A stretch of 64,000 nt of DNA. Source: Prosthecobacter debontii. Lineage in GTDB: Bacteria; Verrucomicrobiota; Verrucomicrobiia; Verrucomicrobiales; Verrucomicrobiaceae. Positions 1 through 10,089 of this stretch are shown here, in pieces. The DNA is taken from the NCBI GenBank assembly GCA_945860295.1, contig CAMAQH010000014.1, positions 1 through 64,000 on the forward strand, in the 5' to 3' direction. The notes beneath the pieces were generated by a model. It saw nothing but the letters and a program-made list of their open reading frames with translations, was not told where the DNA came from and did not search any database. Each line of letters begins with the position of its first letter. Position 1 is the first letter of the stretch. A program made the translations under genes and the position numbers.

Positions 1-705
1 TGTGGATGTTGTTGGAACTTCTAATTCATATGCTCTGGTTCTGCCAAGTGCGAGTCCGACACTAACTGTCGATGTAGGCACCGCAACCGGACAAACTTTT
101 CAATGGTTCAAGAAAGCTGATGTCGGTCCTGACGCCCAACTTGCAAACGGCAGTAAGTTTGCTGGCGTGACTACAAAAACGCTAGCACTTAATTCAGTGT
201 CTACTGCCACTGATGCTGCTAGATACTACTGCGAGGTAAGAAAATACGGACAAACAGTTTCAGGAGGAATTAGAAATTTGGTAATCATTCCTGCGCTGGT
301 TTCTCAATTGGCGTCAACAGGTGGGGATGCCATTCTGACAATTGAGCCAGCTGTGGCGGATGCAGCGACAGAAGATTTGCTAACCTATGCTTGGATTAAA
401 GGCACAGGCACGACTTCGTTAGCTTCTAGTGCCACTTATACTATCTCCAATGTTAATACATCAAGTGCCGGAGCATACAGTTGCAAGGTAACTCTTTCTC
501 CACCTCCACAAAGCGGAACACCAATCACTGTGACCAGTGCGGCTGCAAATGTGGATGTTGTTGGAACTTCTAATTCATATGCTCTGGTTCTGCCAAGTGC
601 GAGTCCGACACTAACTGTCGATGTAGGCACCGCAACCGGACAAACTTTCCAATGGTTCAAGAAAGCTGATGTCGGTCTTGACACCCAACTTGCAAACACC
701 ACCAA
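1..705 (+). repeat. Near-identical direct duplication of an Ig-domain segment: about 1-156 and about 550-705, offset 549 bp = 183 codons
   Basis: TGTGGATGTTGTTGGAACTTCTAATTCATATGCTCTGG...CAACTTGCAAAC occurs at 1 and again at 550 with only a few mismatches; flanking sequence stays similar but more diverged. Confidence 0.9.
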
Positions 706-3064
706 GTTCGCAGGCGTGACTACAAAAACGCTAACAGTTAATTCAGTTTCAGCTGACACCGACGCTGGTAGATACTACTGTAAGGTAACCAAATACGGAC
801 AAACTGTTACAGGTGGCAATAGAGTTTTGTCTATTGTCAAAGCTGCGCAGAATACTACAGCTCTTGCCGGTTCACCGTTGGCTTTAAGTCAACCCATAGC
901 CCTTGGTCAAAATGACTTAACTCTCACTTATCTATGGAAAAAAGGAACAAGTTCGTTGGTGCCGATTCAAAATTCTCAAATTTTGTCTTTGGGTTCTTGT
1001 TCCCTGGGAGACTCTGGGAGCTACAGTTGTTCTGTATCCTTGGGCACGACAACGCCTCTCGCCTTTGGATCCTTAACGGTTACAGCACCTACGGTTGCAG
1101 TTTCGGTGGTTGAAAATATTCCATTAGTATTTAACACTAAAGTATCATCCGCATCAACTAAGCTTTCAGTTAACACATCAGGGACTGGATTGACTTATTT
1201 GTGGAAAAGATCGGGTGGTTCTTTGACTGGAGCTAAGTATTCTGGTATTACTACGAATAGTCTGACCATATCAAACATTACTGCAGCTGATCTTTTAATA
1301 GACTATGTTTGCACTGTAAATGGCTATTCAGGATTTACGACTGACGTCAGCGTTCAACTAAAAGAACTAAAGCCAAGTTTTGGCACTATAGATCCTCCTA
1401 AGGGCATTGTCGGTAGTGCATACAACTATCAAATTCCGGTTAGCCCAGATGTTAATGCTTCCCCTGATTCCTATGCCAGCACAGCATTGCCTGCTGGACT
1501 AACGTTAAACTCTAAAACAGGTGTAATTTCAGGCGTGCCTACAGCTTCTGGAGCTAAACCGCTTACGTTTACCATTACAAATGAGTCGGGTGCCGCTACT
1601 GCACCCGCAACCATAGATATTTTGCCATTTCCGACAGCTATCGCCGGTGCTTACAACGGACCAATAGCCCGAGGGTCCGCACTCAATGGCGAATTAGGTG
1701 GAACCTTTTCAATGACGATCACTACAACGGGTGCAATTTCCGGTAGTATTGTATCAGGCAGTTCAGCAGCGCGTGCCTTCACCTCCTCAAATGCTACTTT
1801 GTCACTACCTATCAATCCATCCACTGGTGCTCTAACCAGTGATCCCAATGTTGTCATTTCACTTCCGGCCACATCTGCTTTGCCAAGTTTAGCGGTTGAA
1901 TTATTTCTATCTAGAACAGCAGTAAGTGGTTCATCAGTTCAAAGTACAATCATAACGGATGGAACGATTGTTGCGGGTTCATCAACACCAGTATCATTCA
2001 CCGGTTGGCGTAATAAGTGGTCCGCAACTGCTGTTGCCAACACTTCTGAAATCGCTACCGCATATGCTGGCTTATATAACGTTGGTATGGATTTGTCCCT
2101 GCCTAGCGCCCTAAGTGGCCAACCCGCAAAGGTGCCTCAGGGGAGTGGTTATTTAACTTTCACTGTATCCACTAATGGGAGTTATTCAGTTACGGGCCGT
2201 GCTTCTGATGGTGAGGTGATCACCAGTTCTGCATTTATCGGGCCAAATGGGCAGCTATTGGTTTTTGATGGTATCTATACGACGACTCAAAAAGGATCCC
2301 TTCTCAGCTCTAATTTAGACGACACTACTCCAACTAACAACCTGTCAATTGTTTCGGGTGTCAGCAATAATGTAAATCGTATTCAGGGACAACTCACCTG
2401 GAACCGGCCTGCAAATACTGCAACCACTGCAAGATTATACAAAAATGGTTTTGGATTCGGGCCTAATACACCAGCATCAACTCCTGATGTTCCAGAACCT
2501 GTAATACTCACTTCCTTTGGAGGTCGTTATAACCCACCTTTGGTTGCCACTACAGCTAATCCAACTCCATTAGTTTTACTCGGAATTTCGGCAGTCAATT
2601 TGTTGCCGACACCGCCGACACGTAATGCCCAACTTGTATTTAGCGAAGATGGTGTCTTGCCTGTAATCGCACTCCCATATCCTGATCCGTTCCCTAGTGA
2701 TATAAATGCCACTAGAAATCCAAACATTGGAATTTCTATTGTTAAAGGCAATACTTTAACACTCCCCACGGGAACTACTGCAAATCCAGCTAGCACTACG
2801 GTAACAATTACCGCAGCAACTGGCCTAATTTCGGGACAGTTTACACTAAATGATCCAAATCCACGCGGAACGCCCGCTACCATATCCAGGACGGTTCAAT
2901 ACAAAGCTTTATTGGTGCCAGTAACACTCTCAGGTCAAGATCCTGTCTATTCATCAGTAGGAGTAGGCGCATTTACAATTGACTTATTACCAGCGTCAGG
3001 AACTACTCAAACTGCAACGACGACTCCACAGCAAGTTGGCCGTGTTGTTCTTCAGAAGCGATAG
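1..3064 (+). CDS. Secreted/surface Ig-like repeat protein with putative He_PIG domain and long C-terminal module (5' truncated by window)
   Basis: Open from window edge to TAG at 3062-3064. Repeated Ig-like motifs (TFQWFKKADVG...DAARYYCEV, LTYLWKRSGGS...TISNITAADLLIDYVCTV) and a 'LPAGLTLNSKTGVISGVPT' He_PIG-type motif. Confidence 0.8.
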   Translation, partial: VDVVGTSNSYALVLPSASPTLTVDVGTATGQTFQWFKKADVGPDAQLANGSKFAGVTTKTLALNSVSTATDAARYYCEVRKYGQTVSGGIRNLVIIPALVSQLASTGGDAILTIEPAVADAATEDLLTYAWIKGTGTTSLASSATYTISNVNTSSAGAYSCKVTLSPPPQSGTPITVTSAAANVDVVGTSNSYALVLPSASPTLTVDVGTATGQTFQWFKKADVGLDTQLANTTKFAGVTTKTLTVNSVSADTDAGRYYCKVTKYGQTVTGGNRVLSIVKAAQNTTALAGSPLALSQPIALGQNDLTLTYLWKKGTSSLVPIQNSQILSLGSCSLGDSGSYSCSVSLGTTTPLAFGSLTVTAPTVAVSVVENIPLVFNTKVSSASTKLSVNTSGTGLTYLWKRSGGSLTGAKYSGITTNSLTISNITAADLLIDYVCTVNGYSGFTTDVSVQLKELKPSFGTIDPPKGIVGSAYNYQIPVSPDVNASPDSYASTALPAGLTLNSKTGVISGVPTASGAKPLTFTITNESGAATAPATIDILPFPTAIAGAYNGPIARGSALNGELGGTFSMTITTTGAISGSIVSGSSAARAFTSSNATLSLPINPSTGALTSDPNVVISLPATSALPSLAVELFLSRTAVSGSSVQSTIITDGTIVAGSSTPVSFTGWRNKWSATAVANTSEIATAYAGLYNVGMDLSLPSALSGQPAKVPQGSGYLTFTVSTNGSYSVTGRASDGEVITSSAFIGPNGQLLVFDGIYTTTQKGSLLSSNLDDTTPTNNLSIVSGVSNNVNRIQGQLTWNRPANTATTARLYKNGFGFGPNTPASTPDVPEPVILTSFGGRYNPPLVATTANPTPLVLLGISAVNLLPTPPTRNAQLVFSEDGVLPVIALPYPDPFPSDINATRNPNIGISIVKGNTLTLPTGTTANPASTTVTITAATGLISGQFTLNDPNPRGTPATISRTVQYKALLVPVTLSGQDPVYSSVGVGAFTIDLLPASGTTQTATTTPQQVGRVVLQKR

Positions 3065-3197
3065 ACATTTGTAACGTTAAATTTTCTCTATTTGGAGGGA
3101 AAACTGTTTGGTATTTCTTAAGTGATAGTGAATTTTTAATTTTATACGTGGTTTAACTCAATGGATCACATTTTCGTGGCTAGTTCGTTTTACACTT

Positions 3198-6100
3198 ATG
3201 CGACTCATATGCCAAATACTAGCTCTGGCGTTAGTTGTTCATGAATGTGCGCCAGCAGTTATTGCGCAGGAATCTGTAGCTCGTCAGTGGAATGAGCAGT
3301 TGCTTTCGGCCATTCGGTTAAGCATTCCGAACCCGCCGGTTCACGCCAGAAATTTATTTCATTGTGCAGTTGTCATGTATGACTCCTGGGCTGCTTTTGA
3401 TGAACATGCTGTCGGGTATTTAAATTCTGAAAAGGCGCCATGGTCTTCTGGTGACACGAACGCTGCGAGAGCCGAAGCCATAAGCTATGCAGCCTATCGT
3501 TTAATCAGATCAAGATACTTGAACGGAAAAAATGCCTCGACGATCTTGTCAAATCTTGACGCACAAATGATAGCTCTAGGCTACTCGCCCGAAATTGCCC
3601 AAGCTGGAGTAACTTCTATTTTATTACCCGCGGATTTAGGTAAACGCATCGCCCAGGACATTATCGATGCAAGTTCCAGTGATGGATTTGCTGAAATTGA
3701 TCATCCGCAAGCATACTCCAGTATCACCAACCCAAATCTCAACTATCCTTTAAGTGTTCTTGGTAAAAATGGCAATCTAATCTCAAACATGCCTGTTGGA
3801 TATGGGATTCCACCAGCTACGAACCCAAACTTTTGGCAACCACTTGATCTATCCAGTAGCGTTACTCAGAATGGCCTTATTATTTCAGGAGGCGTGCAAA
3901 CTTTTTTGGGAGTGCAGAGTCTCGCAACGGCATCTTTTAGCCTCACTCGCATCGATCGTTCCAAGCCCTGGATAGACCCTTTTGGAGGCCCCTCTAGGCT
4001 CAGTATGAATGGAGCAAATAGCACCTCCGATCATCGATACAAAGAAAATGCCCTTGATGTGCTCTTGCTTGGATCTTATCTGGGTGATGATAAACTAATC
4101 AATATCGCACCCAGCTATCTTGGCAACAATACGCTAGGAACTGATGATGGAATTGGTTACGAATTTAATCCAGTCACTAACACAAAATACGATGAAAATT
4201 ACGTAAAGATTAGTGACTACACGCGCGCTATAGCGGAATACTGGGCGGATGGCCCTAATTCAGAAACGCCACCTGGTCACTGGCATTCTATTGCAAATCA
4301 AGTTTCAGACAGCCCGGCTTTGATTAAAAGGGTGGGAGGAATAGGTCCACTTATTGATCGTCTCGAATGGGACGTGAAGATGTATTTTGCACTCTCTGCT
4401 GCATTACACGATGCTAGCTGTGCGGCATGGTCCCTTAAAAGGTATTATTCTGGGGTTCGGCCGATAACTATGATTCGTTTCATGGGGAGTAACGGTCAAT
4501 CTTCAGACCCATCCGCTCCATTTTACCACCCTCAGGGTCTTTTGTTATTAGATGGCGTGGTTGAAGTTGTCTCACTTGATTCCGCAGGGGCAGGCGGTAA
4601 ACATCAATTAATTTGGGATTTGAACACTGCCTCTTATAGGCCAGGAACCGATTTCATTGGTAGAGTAGTCGTTTACTCTTGGCCTGGAGAGCATCCGGAT
4701 AATCCTGCAGCTCCTTCGGTTGCAAATCATCAAAACAACTTGAGATGGATGCTGGCAAAAGACTGGTTGCCCTTCCAGCGGAAAACATTCGTCACGCCAG
4801 CCTTCCCTGGATATGTCTCTGGGCACAGCACTTTTTCCAGGGCGGCGGCACAATGCCTAGCCTTGTTTACCGGCAGCCCTTATTTCCCTAGCGGCTTGCA
4901 TCAGGTTACAATCCCTGCCAATTCACTTCAGATAGATCAGGGGCCCAGTGTGGCAGTTAGCTTACAATGGTGCAGTTATTATGATGCAGCTGACGAAGCT
5001 GGAATCTCTAGGCGATATGGTGGCATTCATCCAAGTGAGGATGATTACCATGGGAGATATATTGGTAATATAGTTGGTGACACGGCTTATGCTCTTGCCG
5101 AAAAATATTGGACTGGCGCAATTACCTCAACGGTGAAGGGTGTTGAAATATTAAGGCAACCAAGTTCTGTTCACGTGAGTGAATCAAGTCGTCTTGCTTT
5201 ATCGCTGGGTATGGAGGGAACGGGCCCTCTGTTCTGTCAATGGAGGAGATATGGCCAGAGAATCGCTTCGGCTACTATGCCTGAATTTGTGATTGAATCC
5301 ACGCAACTGGCTGATCAAGGTGCTTATGATGTCATTGTTTCTAATGTATTGGGGGCTACAACCAGTGAGACGGCTAGTGTGATCGTGCATCGGCTGCCTT
5401 GGATAAAGACGCAACCTGTATCTCAACTGCTCGCTGTCGGTCAATCCGCCGAAATAAAGGCCGAATTATTTGGTGCTCCGCCATTAACGGTCCAATGGCT
5501 TAAGGCAGGTTGTAATGTTTCAATAGCAAAGTCTAATCCATTAAGTTTCTCTTCCATAAGCCTAACTAATGCGGGAACCTATCAGCTCTCCGTTAAAAAT
5601 ATTATAAGTTCTGTTACAAGTGCAAAAGCTGAATTGGCTGTCGTGGCTACGCAGCCGCGAGAATTCAAGCTGGGAACGGGTGGTTCTGCACGATTGTCCG
5701 TTGAGGTGGCAGGTAATGGAATGAGTTTCCAATGGTGGAAAGGGGATGTGATCATCAGGGACACTACTCGAATCAGTGGTTCAAATGACAAGGTGTTAAC
5801 GATACGGCAATTGACGTTGTCCGACGCGGGAGCCTATCATTGCGTAGTTACGGGTTTAGGTGGAGCAATTGCGGCAGGGGATCAGACCCTCATCGTTTTT
5901 GATATGGCCCCAAAGTTGCCGAACATTATTTTAATGGCTGACGCAATGATTGGCAGGGATTACAGTTTTCAAATACCATTAGACAAGGACGGAGGTGCTG
6001 CCACAAGCTACACCGCCAGTGGTTTGCCGCTGGGTTTAAAGCTGGATGCAGCCTCTGGTGTAATCTCTGGTCGGCCTCTTGCTGGGCCATCAGGCGGTTA

Positions 6101-7340
6101 TGTGGTAATGTTAAAAGCAACTAATTCCAAGGGAGCGTCCGTCGGTTATACAATTCTTGTTATTACACCACTGCGTGCCGGAACTATTGGTACCTATACC
6201 GCAATGGTAAAGCGCGATGCCCGACAAAATGGTAATTTAGGTGATTTTGGAGGCCGACTTGATATTGTTATAAGTGGCTCTGCCGCATATTCAGGTAAAT
6301 TGACACTCGGCTCGGTTGCCTACTCAATCAATGGGGCGTTGAATGTCAGTCCTGTGGATGATCCAACGGGACTTGCTCTGATTAAAACAAAGGATAACCA
6401 GGTGTTATCTTTGAATTTTAAGCTCAATCTCACTTCTCAAACTTCTCAAACGCTTACAGGCTATTTGCGCTATGGCGGGTTAGATGGTGATGCTGAAATT
6501 CTAGGTTCGCGAAATTTTTGGAATACCAGTCTTATCCCTGCAACTAATCGTCTTGGGATGCATACCTACGCGCTGCAGACCTCCTTGAAAAATGTTCTAA
6601 CTTCTGAGTTGCCAGAGGGTAGTGGGTTTGGGTCAGCAATTGTTGCGAAATCTGGAATTGTCACTCTTGTCATAAAACTGCCTGACGGTGGGTCTGTAAC
6701 GAATAGTTCAGGTATGGGTTTTAGCGGTGATTTTGTAGTCTATTCTCAACTATACACCGGGACGGGTTCTATTGTTGGGCAACTAGTGATTGCGCAAGAT
6801 TTGAAACATTCGATGACAGGCTATTTGGATTGGTATAAGCAGCCGCAGATTAAGCCAAGTGAGCGGCTCTATAAACTTGGTTTTGGACCAGTTACAGTGG
6901 CGGCTGAGGGCGGACTCTATTTGCCGCCAACGATATCACAAATTATCGTCGGGCTTCCTATTGCAGAAAAAAATGCTGAACTGAAATTCATTAAACATGG
7001 TCCAAATGCTCTGGTTAACTCAGCGGGACTTCCTAATCCTATAGTCTTTAAAATCGACTCTAATAATAAACCAATTTTACCTAAATACCCTAGTGTTGAA
7101 AATCCCAATCAAGTAACCTTGTTGGTCAATCCGTTGACTGGGACTTTTAGTGGCCGATTTTTGTATTCACCCAAGACCAATGAGGGGTCTAAGAATTTAA
7201 CTTCAGTTGTAGTTTATGAAGGTGTCCTTGTTTCATCACTGAAAAAAGGATTGGGATACTTTTTGCTTCCAGAGCTACCAATAGGAATAACTTCTCCAAT
7301 CTGGAGCGGGTTGGTCGTTTTTGGTCCACCTGATATTTAG
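3198..7340 (+). CDS. Secreted vanadium-dependent haloperoxidase-like (PAP2 superfamily) protein with Ig-like, He_PIG and long C-terminal module
   Basis: N-terminal signal peptide (MRLICQILALALVVHECAPAVIAQ). VHPO-like motifs: 'WSLKRYYSGVRPITMIRF', 'PAFPGYVSGHSTFSRAAAQCLA', 'GGIHPSEDDYHGRYIGNIVGDTAYALAEKYW'. Ig-like motifs follow, then 'LPLGLKLDAASGVISGRPL'. Confidence 0.8.
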   Translation: MRLICQILALALVVHECAPAVIAQESVARQWNEQLLSAIRLSIPNPPVHARNLFHCAVVMYDSWAAFDEHAVGYLNSEKAPWSSGDTNAARAEAISYAAYRLIRSRYLNGKNASTILSNLDAQMIALGYSPEIAQAGVTSILLPADLGKRIAQDIIDASSSDGFAEIDHPQAYSSITNPNLNYPLSVLGKNGNLISNMPVGYGIPPATNPNFWQPLDLSSSVTQNGLIISGGVQTFLGVQSLATASFSLTRIDRSKPWIDPFGGPSRLSMNGANSTSDHRYKENALDVLLLGSYLGDDKLINIAPSYLGNNTLGTDDGIGYEFNPVTNTKYDENYVKISDYTRAIAEYWADGPNSETPPGHWHSIANQVSDSPALIKRVGGIGPLIDRLEWDVKMYFALSAALHDASCAAWSLKRYYSGVRPITMIRFMGSNGQSSDPSAPFYHPQGLLLLDGVVEVVSLDSAGAGGKHQLIWDLNTASYRPGTDFIGRVVVYSWPGEHPDNPAAPSVANHQNNLRWMLAKDWLPFQRKTFVTPAFPGYVSGHSTFSRAAAQCLALFTGSPYFPSGLHQVTIPANSLQIDQGPSVAVSLQWCSYYDAADEAGISRRYGGIHPSEDDYHGRYIGNIVGDTAYALAEKYWTGAITSTVKGVEILRQPSSVHVSESSRLALSLGMEGTGPLFCQWRRYGQRIASATMPEFVIESTQLADQGAYDVIVSNVLGATTSETASVIVHRLPWIKTQPVSQLLAVGQSAEIKAELFGAPPLTVQWLKAGCNVSIAKSNPLSFSSISLTNAGTYQLSVKNIISSVTSAKAELAVVATQPREFKLGTGGSARLSVEVAGNGMSFQWWKGDVIIRDTTRISGSNDKVLTIRQLTLSDAGAYHCVVTGLGGAIAAGDQTLIVFDMAPKLPNIILMADAMIGRDYSFQIPLDKDGGAATSYTASGLPLGLKLDAASGVISGRPLAGPSGGYVVMLKATNSKGASVGYTILVITPLRAGTIGTYTAMVKRDARQNGNLGDFGGRLDIVISGSAAYSGKLTLGSVAYSINGALNVSPVDDPTGLALIKTKDNQVLSLNFKLNLTSQTSQTLTGYLRYGGLDGDAEILGSRNFWNTSLIPATNRLGMHTYALQTSLKNVLTSELPEGSGFGSAIVAKSGIVTLVIKLPDGGSVTNSSGMGFSGDFVVYSQLYTGTGSIVGQLVIAQDLKHSMTGYLDWYKQPQIKPSERLYKLGFGPVTVAAEGGLYLPPTISQIIVGLPIAEKNAELKFIKHGPNALVNSAGLPNPIVFKIDSNNKPILPKYPSVENPNQVTLLVNPLTGTFSGRFLYSPKTNEGSKNLTSVVVYEGVLVSSLKKGLGYFLLPELPIGITSPIWSGLVVFGPPDI

Positions 7341-7397
7341 CTGTTTATCTTTGACCCCGCTGGGGCATGCGGCTAAAACGGGTTTCCTCACTCTCTC

Positions 7398-8717
7398 ATG
7401 TCCGCTTCTGCCCGTCAGCACACTCTTGTCAAATCGGCCTCAATCACTGGAACTTCTCTGCACACTGGAGAGCAGGTGACACTTACCTTGCATCCAGCCC
7501 CTGAGAACTTTGGCTTTAAATTCCGCCGCATGGATCTGGAGGACAAGCCTTTCATCCCCGCCCTAGTGGAGAAAGTGCAGAAGGTGGAGCGCGCCACCAC
7601 CATCGCCGAAGGCGGAGTGAATGTGCATACCGTGGAGCATGTGATCAGCGCCCTGGCCGGCATGGGTGTGGACAATGCGATCATCGAGATGGACTCGAAT
7701 GAGCCACCCATCGTGGACGGTAGTTCGCTGCCATTTGTTGAACTCATCAAGAAGGCTGGGATTCAGGAGCAGCAGGCTGCTCGCAAAGTTTTTGAGATTC
7801 GCGAACCGATCTACCAGGAGACCCGTGATGGCACGATCATCACCATCGTGCCGGACAAAAAATTCCGCATCAGTTGCACCAATGTCGGACCAGGCGGGCG
7901 CTTCACGCAGTATTTCTCAGTGGAGATCAATCCTGAAACCTATGAAAAGGAAATCGCTCCCGCGCGCACCTTTGTGTATTACGAGGACATCGCCCCGCTG
8001 ATGGAAAAGGGTCTGATCAAAGGCGGCACGCTGGAGGCAGCCGTCGTCGTTCGTGGCGAGACGTTACTCTCCAAGCAGCCGCTGCGCTTTGAGAACGAGT
8101 TCGTTCGGCATAAGATTCTCGACCTTGTGGGGGATCTCATGCTGGCTGGTAAACGCATCACAGGACATGTGATCGCCGTGCGCCCTGGCCACGGACCAAA
8201 TACCGAGATGGCCCGTGCGATTGATGTCCAATACAACGCCATGCGCGCCATGGTGCCGCCGACGGTGAATATCCCGACAGGTGATGCCGTGCTCGACATC
8301 AACGAGGTGATGCGCATTCTACCGCACCGCTACCCGTTCCTGCTGGTGGATCGGATCATCGGATTTGAAGGTGAGACCAAATGTACAGGCATCAAGAACG
8401 TCACCATCAACGAGCCGTTCTTTCAAGGCCACTTCCCTGGCCACCCGATCATGCCAGGCGTGCTGCAGCTTGAGGCCATGGCTCAGGTCGCGAGTATCGT
8501 CCTGCTTAGACTACCGGGGAACCAAGGCAAGATCGGCTACTTTATGAGTGCCAACAATGTGAAGTGGCGCAAGCCCGTGCAGCCAGGCGATACGTTGATC
8601 ATCGAGACTGAAATGCATAAGATCAAACGCAGCATCGCTCAGGCCTCGGCCCGCTGCATCGTCAACGGACAGGTCGTCTCCGAAGCGGATCTCATGTTCA
8701 GCGTCGTGGATCGGTGA
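7398..8717 (+). CDS. lpxC/fabZ: Bifunctional UDP-3-O-acyl-GlcNAc deacetylase / 3-hydroxyacyl-ACP dehydratase (LpxC-FabZ fusion)
   Basis: N-terminal LpxC ('SITGTSLHTGEQVTLTLHPAPENFGFKFRR', 'VHTVEHVISALAGMGVDNAIIEMDSNEPPIVDGSS'); C-terminal FabZ ('ILPHRYPFLLVDRI', 'FFQGHFPGHPIMPGVLQLEAMAQ'). Confidence 0.95.
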   Translation: MSASARQHTLVKSASITGTSLHTGEQVTLTLHPAPENFGFKFRRMDLEDKPFIPALVEKVQKVERATTIAEGGVNVHTVEHVISALAGMGVDNAIIEMDSNEPPIVDGSSLPFVELIKKAGIQEQQAARKVFEIREPIYQETRDGTIITIVPDKKFRISCTNVGPGGRFTQYFSVEINPETYEKEIAPARTFVYYEDIAPLMEKGLIKGGTLEAAVVVRGETLLSKQPLRFENEFVRHKILDLVGDLMLAGKRITGHVIAVRPGHGPNTEMARAIDVQYNAMRAMVPPTVNIPTGDAVLDINEVMRILPHRYPFLLVDRIIGFEGETKCTGIKNVTINEPFFQGHFPGHPIMPGVLQLEAMAQVASIVLLRLPGNQGKIGYFMSANNVKWRKPVQPGDTLIIETEMHKIKRSIAQASARCIVNGQVVSEADLMFSVVDR

Positions 8718-8766
8718 GGTGCAGCGACAAGTTCCATTCTCGATTTTTTCAATCTCAGTTCCCCGC

Positions 8767-9561
8767 ATGATTCACCCGACCGCCATCATTGATTCGTTAG
8801 CCCGTGTGGGTGCTGACGTCAGCATCGGCCCCCACTGCATCATCGGCGCAGAGGTAGAGATCGGTGATGGCTCCTGGCTTCAGCATCATGTCACCGTGAT
8901 GGGGCCTACCAAGATCGGGAAGAAGAACCGCTTCTACGCTTACTGCTCGATCGGCCAGCAAACGCAGGATTTGAAATACAGCGCTGAACCCACAGGTCTT
9001 GAGATCGGTGACGACAATACCTTCCGTGAGTTTTGCTCCGTTCACCGCGCTACTTCAGCCGGCGACAAAACCATCATCGGTAGCCATAACACCTTCCTCT
9101 GTTACGTCCACATTGCCCACGACTGCGTGGTCGGGAATCACGTCATCTTCTCAAACAACGGCACTTTAGCTGGCCATGTTTTGGTAGGAGATCACGCCAT
9201 TATTGGCGGACTCAGCGCGGTGCATCAGTTTTGCCGCATCGGCACACGCAGCATCATCGGCGGCTGCTCCAAGATCGTCCAAGACGTGCCGCCATATTGC
9301 ACTGCGGATGGCAACCCCGCGCGTGTTCGTGGATTAAACATCGTCGGTCTGAAGCGTGCCGGATTCACCCGTGATCAGATGCGTGCGCTGCGGGATGCGT
9401 TTCGCAAAATCTATCGCTCAGGACTCAACAATGCCCAAGCCGTGGAAGAACTGCGCGCGCAGGAACTCAGCGCCGAGGCAGCCGTTTTTACCGACTTTGT
9501 CGCAGGCACCAAGCGCGGCATCATCGCTGGTGGCAAAGGCGGAGTCGATGAAGAGGAGTGA
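8767..9561 (+). CDS. lpxA: Acyl-ACP--UDP-GlcNAc O-acyltransferase
   Basis: Left-handed beta-helix hexapeptides from 'MIHPTAIIDSLARVGADVSIGPHCIIG'; 'YCSIGQQTQDLKY', 'NTFREFCSVHRAT'. The ORF track start 8719 adds an unlikely 16-aa extension. Confidence 0.95.
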   Translation: MIHPTAIIDSLARVGADVSIGPHCIIGAEVEIGDGSWLQHHVTVMGPTKIGKKNRFYAYCSIGQQTQDLKYSAEPTGLEIGDDNTFREFCSVHRATSAGDKTIIGSHNTFLCYVHIAHDCVVGNHVIFSNNGTLAGHVLVGDHAIIGGLSAVHQFCRIGTRSIIGGCSKIVQDVPPYCTADGNPARVRGLNIVGLKRAGFTRDQMRALRDAFRKIYRSGLNNAQAVEELRAQELSAEAAVFTDFVAGTKRGIIAGGKGGVDEEE

Positions 9562-9565
9562 TGCT

Positions 9566-10036
9566 ATGGAGAACGCACCTTCCCCCCTGAATCCCGAGCC
9601 GCGCGTGCGACTGAGCATCCCTGAGTATGCGATGGCTCTTGCTCATGTGGCCAGCCTGCGCTCCGAGGACCCCTTTCGGAAAGTCGGCGCGGTGGCCCTA
9701 GATTTTGATAATCGAGTGATCGGCACTGCCTACAATGGGCTGGCTCCTGGCTACAACGCATCACCGGACTTTTGGATTGATCGTGATGATCGCCGAAAAT
9801 ACATGCTTCATGCCGAGGTGAATCTTTGTAGCCTTTTCACTCGTGGCAATGTGCGTCTCGTGGCCTGCACGACCAAGCCCTGCACCAGTTGCATGCAGAT
9901 GCTCTGCGCTTACGGCGTCAAAGCAGTGTATTATCGCGACGACTATCTCGAGTCTGAAGCAGACCTCATCGCCAAGCGCTACAGCATTCAGTTGGTGCAG
10001 TTGGTCGATTACCCGCAGGTGACGTCTCCCGTATAA
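9566..10036 (+). CDS. dCMP/cytidine deaminase family protein
   Basis: Zn motif 'HAEVNLC...CTTKPCTSCMQML' (HAE...PCxxC); 'RSEDPFRKVGAVALDFDNRVIGTAYNG'. Start at 9566 or 9548, next to the lpxA stop. Confidence 0.85.
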   Translation: MENAPSPLNPEPRVRLSIPEYAMALAHVASLRSEDPFRKVGAVALDFDNRVIGTAYNGLAPGYNASPDFWIDRDDRRKYMLHAEVNLCSLFTRGNVRLVACTTKPCTSCMQMLCAYGVKAVYYRDDYLESEADLIAKRYSIQLVQLVDYPQVTSPV

Positions 10037-10089
10037 TCCGGTTCACTATGGATTTGCAGCGGAGCGCGATTCGCCGAAGCTGTGGCCCG

